DNA from: an uncultured Propionibacteriaceae bacterium | GTDB taxonomy: Bacteria; Actinomycetota; Actinomycetes; Propionibacteriales; Propionibacteriaceae | Assembly: GCA_947038745.1 (NCBI GenBank) | Contig: CAMQXE010000101.1 | Coordinates: 1 to 5,588, forward strand | Direction: 5' to 3' | Length of the DNA: 5,588 nucleotides | In this document: in pieces, positions 1 through 5,533 of the stretch | How the letters are laid out: each line of letters begins with the position of its first letter | Position numbering within the stretch: the stretch's first letter is position 1 | Translations under genes and position numbers: made by a program | Notes under the pieces: generated by a model | What the model was told of the DNA's origin: nothing | What the model saw: the letters and a program-made list of their open reading frames with translations, nothing else | Databases searched by the model: none

Positions 1-552
1 CTGTGGGGCGGGGAACAATCGGGCCACATCGCCGACGTCGGTTTTGATCTCTACTTGCGCCTTGTGGGGGAGGCTGTGAGCGACTTCCGTTCCGGCGGAG
101 TCACCGAGGTCGAGCCAGAGATGCGTATCGAGCTGCCTGTGGAGGCGCACCTGCCGCCCGATTACGTGGAATCCGAGCGCCTGCGGCTGGAGATGTACAA
201 GCGTCTTGCGGCCGTGCGCGACGATGCCGATATCGAGGCCGTGCGCGCGGAACTCACCGACCGGTACGGCACACCGCCTCCCGAGGCTCTGGCGCTCATC
301 GACGTCGCGCGGTTCCGCCTGCAAGCAAAGATGGCTGGTATCACTGAGATCGTCTCGATGCCGAAGTTCATCCGGTTTGCTCCCGCGAATCTAGCTGAAT
401 CGCGCGTCCTGCGGGCTCAGCGGCTCTACCCAGGGACGGTGTTCAAGCCCGACTCTATGCTGGTCCCGCATCCGGGCCTCGTTGACGACGAGATCCTCGC
501 TTGGGGCAAGAACCTCATCAATGCACTCTACGCGGAGACTCCCGTCGGCTAA
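1..552 (+). CDS. mfd: Transcription-repair coupling factor Mfd, C-terminal part (5' truncated by window)
   Basis: This is the last 183 residues of Mfd, the ATP-driven DNA translocase that removes stalled RNA polymerase at lesions and recruits UvrA. The frame is open from base 1, so the gene starts outside the window; the TTG at 55 is an internal codon, not a start. The first residues (GGEQSGHI..VGFDLY at about 3-18) match the end of the RecG-like translocase core. The rest matches the C-terminal TRCF domain: an 'ELPVEAHLPPDYV' segment near residue 45, then 'ERLRLEMYKRL', then 'ELTDRYGTPPPEA' near residue 85. In the family this domain holds the UvrA-binding face autoinhibited. The TAA stop at 550-552 overlaps the stop of the convergent merR-type gene. 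The identification rests on motif recall and is very secure. Confidence 0.95.
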   Translation: MWGGEQSGHIADVGFDLYLRLVGEAVSDFRSGGVTEVEPEMRIELPVEAHLPPDYVESERLRLEMYKRLAAVRDDADIEAVRAELTDRYGTPPPEALALIDVARFRLQAKMAGITEIVSMPKFIRFAPANLAESRVLRAQRLYPGTVFKPDSMLVPHPGLVDDEILAWGKNLINALYAETPVG

Positions 553-920
553 CCACGTTCGTGCTCGTCGATCTCTGCGCGCCACGCCGAGATCAGGGCA
601 CGTGCGTCGGCCAGCGCGGCTTCCTTACGACGTATCACCTCGTCGAGATCTTTCAGCGCCTGCTTGGCTGTACCGAGGCGCTCGGCGGCGGTCATCCCGG
701 GTTGTTTGGCGGCCAACAGTTGCCGGACAACACTGAGGCTGAACCCTGCGTCACGGAGCGACGCGATGATCCCGAGCTGGTCGAGCACGTTCTCGGCGTA
801 GCGGCGACGGCCGGCTGAATCGCGCGCCGGGGGAGGGATCAGCCCCTCATGTTCGTAGAACCGCAGTGTGTCTGGGCTCATTCCACTGCGTGCGGCAACC
901 TCACCGATAGGAAGTAACAT
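549..920 (-). CDS. MerR-family transcriptional regulator
   Basis: A 123-residue DNA-binding regulator, usual in size for the MerR family. Residues 3-40 form the winged helix-turn-helix: 'IGEVAARSGMSPDTLRFYE' is the recognition region, followed by 'GLIPP' and 'GRRRY'. Residues about 45-70 continue the MerR fold (SLRDAGFSLSVVRQLL). Residues about 80-120 are charged and helical, consistent with the dimerising antiparallel coiled coil. There is no cysteine, so metal sensing of the MerR/ZntR/CueR kind and SoxR-type Fe-S sensing are unlikely; the inducer is unknown. The ATG lies inside the end of the upstream membrane-protein gene (20-nt overlap) with no clear Shine-Dalgarno, which suggests translational coupling. 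The TAG stop overlaps the mfd stop on the other strand. A MerR-type promoter heads the unit, so autoregulation is expected. Head architecture and operator core loosely resemble the NmlR/AdhR group, but the cysteine usual there is absent. Confidence 0.93.
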   Translation of the reverse strand: MLLPIGEVAARSGMSPDTLRFYEHEGLIPPPARDSAGRRRYAENVLDQLGIIASLRDAGFSLSVVRQLLAAKQPGMTAAERLGTAKQALKDLDEVIRRKEAALADARALISAWRAEIDEHERG

Positions 921-1272
921 GCCAGCAGAATAGGCCCACGACGACGCTCACCACGCAGAGCCGGACAAGGTGATGGCTGAGATGAAACTCAGAGATGGAG
1001 CATCCCCAGATGAGGGGTCCTGCCATCGCGAAAATGCCAGCGACGAGTGCTGCAACGAAACATGCGCGGCTTCCCAGCCCGCAGAAGTAGCAGATAACAG
1101 CCGCCCCAGCAGCGATTCCCGACAGGGCATAGAGCCCACCTGAGATCCCCGCGAGGGGCTGGGATGCCCCAACTTCGCGGGCTTGCTGCGTGCTGAGGTA
1201 CGAGGTGGCCAGCTGGAGAAGGGCCGCCAGCGCGAGGGGGGCCACCCGAAGAAGCGTGATCAGAATTTTCAT
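901..1272 (-). CDS. Small four-helix membrane protein of unknown function, co-transcribed with the MerR regulator
   Basis: I do not recognise this family. The 123-residue product is almost entirely hydrophobic, with four probable membrane segments at about residues 5-25, 44-64, 69-90 and 102-119, and very short loops. The longest loop, about 26-43, is polar (STQQAREVGASQ). It has six cysteines (61, 64, 71, 91, 106, 116), including a CYFC pair at 61-64, and three clustered histidines near 97-101 plus one at 118. I chose the ATG at 1272 over the upstream in-frame ATG at 1305. The latter lies inside the predicted promoter, whose transcription start falls on or next to 1272, making a leaderless mRNA. 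The gene precedes and overlaps the MerR gene by 20 nt, so the regulator probably controls this protein. A transporter subunit, redox or stress membrane protein are all open options. Confidence 0.8.
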   Translation of the reverse strand: MKILITLLRVAPLALAALLQLATSYLSTQQAREVGASQPLAGISGGLYALSGIAAGAAVICYFCGLGSRACFVAALVAGIFAMAGPLIWGCSISEFHLSHHLVRLCVVSVVVGLFCWHVTSYR

Positions 1273-1279
1273 AGCAAGG

Positions 1280-1310
1280 ATGTTAGGAGCTGGAGTTAAC
1301 TCCATGTCAA
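1280..1310 (-). promoter_or_regulatory. MerR-type promoter of the membrane protein–MerR unit
   Basis: On the minus strand, TTGACA (1310-1305, perfect -35 consensus) is followed by a 19-bp spacer and TAACAT (1285-1280, a TAnnnT -10). The over-long 19-bp spacer with a central dyad is the hallmark of promoters activated by MerR-family proteins through DNA untwisting. The dyad centre is 12 bp from the -10, as I recall for ZntR-type promoters. The expected transcription start is 1273 or 1272, at the ATG itself, implying a leaderless message. Confidence 0.8.
1291..1304. promoter_or_regulatory. MerR operator: perfect 14-bp palindrome in the promoter spacer
   Basis: TGGAGTTAACTCCA is its own reverse complement and sits wholly inside the 19-bp spacer between the -35 and -10 of the minus-strand promoter. 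The GGAGT..ACTCC half-sites are the kind seen in many MerR-family operators. The likely ligand is the MerR protein encoded at 920-549. The cognate pairing is inferred from proximity. Confidence 0.75.
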
Positions 1311-1323
1311 CCTAGTCTTGAAC

Positions 1324-1341
1324 GATAGATCCGGATCTGTC
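1324..1341. repeat. Near-perfect 18-bp palindrome between the divergent promoters
   Basis: GATAGATCCGGATCTGTC has a perfect 12-bp core (AGATCCGGATCT, 1327-1338), and outer bases pair except for one T/G position (1326/1339). It lies 13 bp beyond the minus-strand -35 and 23 bp before the plus-strand -35. Both mRNAs are predicted to start at their start codons, so it would be in neither transcript and is more likely a protein-binding DNA site than an RNA hairpin. The binding protein is unknown. Confidence 0.45.
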
Positions 1342-1364
1342 TTTGGCCTGAGCGCAAGGTGGGG

Positions 1365-1394
1365 CTGACGTCAGACACGCGTTGCGGTTACGAT
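1365..1394 (+). promoter_or_regulatory. Probable promoter of the lipoprotein gene, leaderless
   Basis: CTGACG (1365-1370) resembles a -35 and TACGAT (1389-1394) is a TAnnnT -10, with an 18-bp spacer. Counting six bases on from the -10 puts the transcription start at G1401, the first base of the GTG start codon. No Shine-Dalgarno is needed on that model. The -35 lies in a 10-bp palindrome, CTGACGTCAG (1365-1374), which could be an operator. Confidence 0.55.
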
Positions 1395-1400
1395 GGCTGG

Positions 1401-1955
1401 GTGAACAAGACTGCCCCTTCCCTCGTTGCCCTTGCCCTGCTAGTACCGGTCACCCTCTCTGGATGCACCATGCCGACGACGGCTGCCACCGTCGCAAAGT
1501 CCACGATTACTGCTGCTAGCGTGGAAAAAATCTGTGCAGAATTGCCCAACGTTGACCAGGGGGATCTGGAGTACTGCCCCCAGGTGGTTTTGACGTGGCT
1601 CGTTCGTGGTGAGATTGCACAGCAACTTGCCCAGGACGAGCAAGCCCCGATCACAGATGCTGAGATCAGCAGCGTAGAAACCGCGATGAAGGGGCTCGAA
1701 GCTCTCACCAAGAATGAGATCACTAAGCCATTCGGACTAGCCATCGAGAAGTTCGTCATCGTCAATGCACGTTCTGCTACAGGAACAGATGCAAGCTCTA
1801 CAGATCCAACCGCAAAGATGTCGATCATGGCTGCTCAGTACGCGCCAACTATCAACCCGCGCTATGGACAGTGGCAGCCGCAACTTCTTGGCGTTTCCCC
1901 CAAAGCTGGTCCGCAGGCAGTGCAATACGCTGTTCCGGCTGCGAAGAAGTCCTAA
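1401..1955 (+). CDS. Secreted lipoprotein with SurA N-terminal-like domain
   Basis: A 184-residue exported lipoprotein, probably held on the outer face of the cytoplasmic membrane. Starting at GTG 1401 gives a compact lipoprotein signal: a short N-terminus with one lysine, a hydrophobic stretch (residues 6-18) and a perfect lipobox LSGC with the lipidated Cys at 22. The longer frame from 1359 would add 14 polar residues in front of the signal, and the predicted transcription start at 1401 argues against it. Residues about 60-100 (LVRGEIAQQLAQDEQAPITDAEI) resemble the helical chaperone module of SurA-like proteins, and 'INPRYGQW' near 151-158 is typical of actinobacterial members next to eno. 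There is no PPIase domain, so a foldase or chaperone-like role is only inferred. Cys45 and Cys59 could pair outside the cell. The gene ends with TAA followed directly by an in-frame TAG. Confidence 0.8.
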   Translation: MNKTAPSLVALALLVPVTLSGCTMPTTAATVAKSTITAASVEKICAELPNVDQGDLEYCPQVVLTWLVRGEIAQQLAQDEQAPITDAEISSVETAMKGLEALTKNEITKPFGLAIEKFVIVNARSATGTDASSTDPTAKMSIMAAQYAPTINPRYGQWQPQLLGVSPKAGPQAVQYAVPAAKKS

Positions 1956-1970
1956 TAGGCGCAAACGCTA

Positions 1971-2001
1971 TTGAGTCATGCTCCATGAGCATAGATAAAT
2001 T
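1971..2001 (+). promoter_or_regulatory. Possible distal eno promoter with dyad in a 19-bp spacer
   Basis: TTGAGT (1971-1976) and TAAATT (1996-2001) are separated by 19 bp that contain ATGCTC-CAT-GAGCAT (1978-1992), a 6-bp inverted repeat. The arrangement is like a MerR-type promoter, but the half-sites differ from the operator at 1291-1304. The same inverted repeat could instead be a weak terminator for the lipoprotein gene, though no T-tract follows directly. Confidence 0.3.
1978..1992. repeat. 6-bp inverted repeat with 3-nt loop downstream of the lipoprotein gene
   Basis: ATGCTC and GAGCAT flank CAT. The stem is only half GC and lacks a U-run, so it is a poor intrinsic terminator. An operator role within the eno upstream region is at least as plausible. 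The rest of the 137-bp gap holds two copies of AAATTTG (1997-2003 and 2013-2019) and the proximal -10 of eno. Confidence 0.35.
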
Positions 2002-2050
2002 TGCGCGTCCCGAAATTTGTCAGACGCCGGGGATGCTTCTGGAAAGTTAG

Positions 2051-3373
<1,323 letters not shown>

Positions 3374-3379
3374 GGCAAC

Positions 3380-3385
3380 TAGACT
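3380..3385 (+). promoter_or_regulatory. Possible internal promoter -10 (TAGACT) for the divIC–DUF501–ppx genes
   Basis: TAGACT is a TAnnnT hexamer just after the eno stop. Transcription would begin about 3392-3393, next to a tiny ATG frame. There is no good -35 in the end of eno, so this is a weak call; read-through from eno is an alternative source of transcript. Confidence 0.35.
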
Positions 3386-3394
3386 GGCTCTTAT

Positions 3395-3398
3395 GGAG
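3395..3398 (+). promoter_or_regulatory. Ribosome-binding site of the FtsB/DivIC gene
   Basis: GGAG lies eight bases before ATG 3407 and five before the adjacent GTG 3404. The spacing fits both, with the ATG preferred. Confidence 0.55.
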
Positions 3399-3406
3399 AT
3401 CCAGTG

Positions 3407-3991
3407 ATGGCGCATAATTCGCGCCGCCAAGCACGATCCGGGGCGGGCCCGGGGCGAGCACCTCGCTCCAGGCCCGTTCCTCGTTCGTCTGCATCGTCTG
3501 CAAAAGCGCAGCCAGCGACGTCAAAACGGGCTTTGGCCCGCCCAAAGAAACATGTTGGGGTACGGATTACTCGTCGAGCTGTCGTGGTTCTCGTTATCTT
3601 TGCGCTCGTCGTATTGAGCTGGGCTAGAAGCATCACGACCTATTTCCGGATGCAGCATGAATTGTCCGAACGACAGGCTGCGGTTGCGCAAAAGCAAGCC
3701 TCTATTGATTCTCTCGAAGATCAGCTACAACGTTGGCAGGATCCAAACTATGTGCGGTCTCAAGCCCGTAACCGTCTTGGGTGGGTAGTCCCAGGAGAGA
3801 CCGGTTTTGTCGTTCTTGATGCCAATGGCCGTCCGATAAATGGTTCTTCCACAGTAGCTTCAGCGCAGCCTAAAGACAGTAAACATGAGCTGGTGTGGTG
3901 GGAGAAACTCACTGACTCTATCGCCGCTGCAGATGCTCCGGCGCAGCAAGCGCTATCTGGTAGCCCTACGGCTGCCCCAACAAAGAAATAA
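3407..3991 (+). CDS. Septum formation initiator, FtsB/DivIC-family cell-division protein
   Basis: A 194-residue single-pass membrane protein of the divisome. Residues 1-57 are a basic, Ala/Arg/Pro/Ser-rich cytoplasmic tail, long compared with E. coli FtsB but usual in actinobacteria. Residues about 58-78 form the membrane helix (VVVLVIFALVVLSW). Residues about 80-110 are a coiled coil rich in Gln, Glu and Leu (ELSERQAAVAQKQASIDSLE). The family signature follows: WQDPNYVRSQARNRLGWVVPGE at 110-131, then GFVVLD. The C-terminal 55 residues are low-complexity and probably disordered outside the cell. FtsB/DivIC proteins form a complex with FtsL and FtsQ/DivIB that activates septal peptidoglycan synthesis. 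I use ATG 3407; GTG 3404 directly before it is an equal alternative adding one residue. DUF501 follows after two bases. Confidence 0.92.
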   Translation: MAHNSRRQARSGAGPGRAPRSRPVPRSSASSAKAQPATSKRALARPKKHVGVRITRRAVVVLVIFALVVLSWARSITTYFRMQHELSERQAAVAQKQASIDSLEDQLQRWQDPNYVRSQARNRLGWVVPGETGFVVLDANGRPINGSSTVASAQPKDSKHELVWWEKLTDSIAAADAPAQQALSGSPTAAPTKK

Positions 3992-3993
3992 TC

Positions 3994-4515
3994 ATGCCTA
4001 TTACACCTATGACTGCTGCCGATCTTGATGCGGTAGAGGAACAACTCGGACGTCGCCCCCGTGGCGTCGTCGGATGCGCTTATCGTTGCTCGTGTGGCAC
4101 GCCTCTGGTCGTCGCAACAGCACCAGTGCTTGATGATGGCTCGCCTTTCCCGACGACCTACTACCTCACTTGTCAGCGGTTAGCGGCTGAGATTTCTCGT
4201 CGGGAAGCGTCCGGACTGATGCAGGAGATGACGGCTAGGCTCGCAGAAGATCCCGAGCTTGCACAGCGTTATTTGCAGGCCCACGAGTCTTATTTGGCTG
4301 ATCGCGAGCGGCTTGCTAGTGAACTTGATCTCCCAGTTCCAGAAGCCATCGCAACTACGACCGCAGGCGGTATGCCGTTGCGGGTGAAGTGTCTCCATGC
4401 GCTGACTGGACATGCACTGGCAGTAGGCCCGGGGGTTAATCCATTTGGCGATGAGGTCGTTGCTGATCTTGGCGACTGGTTTGCTCAGCCTTGCGCTCAC
4501 CAAAGGCATAGCTGA
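3994..4515 (+). CDS. DUF501 family protein
   Basis: A 173-residue cytosolic protein of a family with no established function that is widespread in actinobacteria between the FtsB-like gene and ppx. Hallmarks are visible: LGRRPRGVVG at 18-27, YRCSCGTPLVV at 30-40, FPTTYYLTC at 52-60, an acidic helical middle (LAEDPELAQRYLQAHESYL, about 83-101) and GGMPLRVKCLHALTGH at 125-140, then GPGVNPFGDE. Cys32, Cys34, Cys60 and Cys133 with His135 and His140 lie in the conserved blocks and could form a metal site; this is inference. Cys28 and Cys167 look less conserved. It starts two bases after the FtsB-like stop, and its TGA overlaps the ppx ATG (TGATG), so the three are probably translated from one mRNA. 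Confidence 0.92.
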   Translation: MPITPMTAADLDAVEEQLGRRPRGVVGCAYRCSCGTPLVVATAPVLDDGSPFPTTYYLTCQRLAAEISRREASGLMQEMTARLAEDPELAQRYLQAHESYLADRERLASELDLPVPEAIATTTAGGMPLRVKCLHALTGHALAVGPGVNPFGDEVVADLGDWFAQPCAHQRHS

Positions 4516-5438
4516 TGCGAGTCGGAGCTATTGATTGCGGTACCAACTCGGTACGTCTGCTGATTGCAGAGTCAGGTGCTGATGGTTCTTTGGTCGAGAT
4601 CTGCCGATTGTTGGAACTGACGAGGTTGGGTCAAGGCGTTGATGCTACTGGCGAGTTTGCTCCGGAAGCACTAGCGCGCACCTTGTCCGCTGTAGCGAGC
4701 TATGCAGACGTTATCGCGCAACACCAAGTCGATGTGGTGCGGTTCGTGGCAACTTCTGCTGCTCGTGACGCTAGCAATCGTGAGGCGTTCTTTAGCGGGG
4801 TGCGAGAACGTCTCGGGATCGAGGCAGAGATCATCAGCGGAGATGAAGAAGCCCGCTTGTCTTTTGCGGGTGCTCGTTCAGCTTTACCTGAAGTTGCTGC
4901 ACCAGTTTTGGTAATTGATATTGGCGGTGGCTCGACGGAGCTGGTTCTTGGCCAGCACAACGAGATTATTTTTGCCAAATCGCTCAATATGGGTTCGGTG
5001 CGGTTGCGTGAACGCTTCCTCCACGATGATCCGCCTAGCCCAGAGCAGATCGAGTCAGCGCGAGCATTCGTCGATGGCATGTTGGATGCGTCAGGGTGCC
5101 CCTTTGGCGATGCTGCAAGTTTTATTGGTGTGGCCGGCACCGTAACGACACTATCTGGCGCTTACCAGCGTCTTTCTGTCTACGATCGGGAACGGGTGCA
5201 TGGGTCGCGGCTTAGCGCCAATGATCTTACGGCTCTCTCTGAGCAACTATTGACCTGGAGCGTGGCTGATACGTTGCGCTATTGTCCATCAATCCAGCCA
5301 AAACGCGCAGAAGTGATCTGCGGCGGTTCGATTATTGCGCAGCGAATAGCAGCGCGGGTATCTATAGATATGGTCATTAGCGAGGCAGATATTTTGGATG
5401 GGATTGCGCTAGAACTGTTACGTACTGGGGCATCGTAG
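4515..5438 (+). CDS. ppx: Exopolyphosphatase, Ppx/GppA family (short form)
   Basis: A 307-residue cytosolic phosphatase of the ASKHA fold that removes terminal phosphates from polyphosphate and/or hydrolyses pppGpp. Residues 5-17 (AIDCGTNSVRLLI) form the first phosphate-binding loop. SGDEEARLSF at 108-117 contains the putative catalytic glutamate (Glu111/112). DIGGGSTEL at 135-143 is the second phosphate loop. GSVRL at 160-164, AGTVTTL at 207-213, ICGG at 268-271 and SEADILDG at 289-296 complete the two-domain core. It lacks the C-terminal HD and helical domains of long E. coli-type Ppx and resembles the short mycobacterial Ppx1/Ppx2 type. Substrate preference cannot be settled from sequence. 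The ATG overlaps the DUF501 stop by one base, with an AAAGG ribosome-binding site eight bases upstream (4502-4506), which suggests translational coupling. Confidence 0.94.
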   Translation: MRVGAIDCGTNSVRLLIAESGADGSLVEICRLLELTRLGQGVDATGEFAPEALARTLSAVASYADVIAQHQVDVVRFVATSAARDASNREAFFSGVRERLGIEAEIISGDEEARLSFAGARSALPEVAAPVLVIDIGGGSTELVLGQHNEIIFAKSLNMGSVRLRERFLHDDPPSPEQIESARAFVDGMLDASGCPFGDAASFIGVAGTVTTLSGAYQRLSVYDRERVHGSRLSANDLTALSEQLLTWSVADTLRYCPSIQPKRAEVICGGSIIAQRIAARVSIDMVISEADILDGIALELLRTGAS

Positions 5439-5463
5439 GCACATCGATATTTAGCTACGCTGA

Positions 5464-5513
5464 TTGCGCATGCGTTGTTTGCCGGTGATACCGAGATCGG
5501 CAAATGCGCGCAA
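5464..5513. terminator. Interrupted stem-loop between ppx and the tRNA gene
   Basis: TTTGCCG (5478-5484) pairs with CGGCAAA (5498-5504) around a 13-nt loop. The stem can extend by GCGCA (5466-5470) with TGCGC (5505-5509) if a 7-nt bulge is allowed. A short competing hairpin CGGT-GAT-ACCG lies in the loop region. No T-run follows, so it is not a classic intrinsic terminator, but it is the only terminator-like structure after ppx. Confidence 0.35.
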
Positions 5514-5525
5514 ACCTGGTAACTT
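5497..5525 (+). promoter_or_regulatory. Putative tRNA promoter
   Basis: TCGGCA (5497-5502, four of six matches to TTGACA) and TAACTT (5520-5525, TAnnnT) are separated by 17 bp. The start would be near 5532, two bases before the mature tRNA 5' end. The -35 overlaps the 3' arm of the stem-loop above. Confidence 0.4.
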
Positions 5526-5533
5526 TGGAGTAT

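Noticed and set aside
570..594. GATCTC/GAGATC inverted repeat just past the mfd stop as a terminator
   Set aside because: It has a 6-bp stem with a 13-nt loop, no T-run, and lies inside the MerR coding sequence. It could be chance.
501..818. A 105-codon plus-strand frame antisense to the MerR gene
   Set aside because: The opposite frame encodes an unmistakable MerR helix-turn-helix, and this product has no recognisable features. It is a shadow frame.
1273..1305. Upstream ATG at 1305 for the membrane protein, adding MELTPAPNILA
   Set aside because: It lies within the MerR-type promoter and operator, upstream of the predicted transcription start. The added residues are not part of a plausible signal or helix.
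1359..1400. Upstream start at 1359 for the lipoprotein gene
   Set aside because: It would place 14 polar residues before the lipoprotein signal and sits within the predicted promoter. GTG 1401 gives a normal signal peptide.
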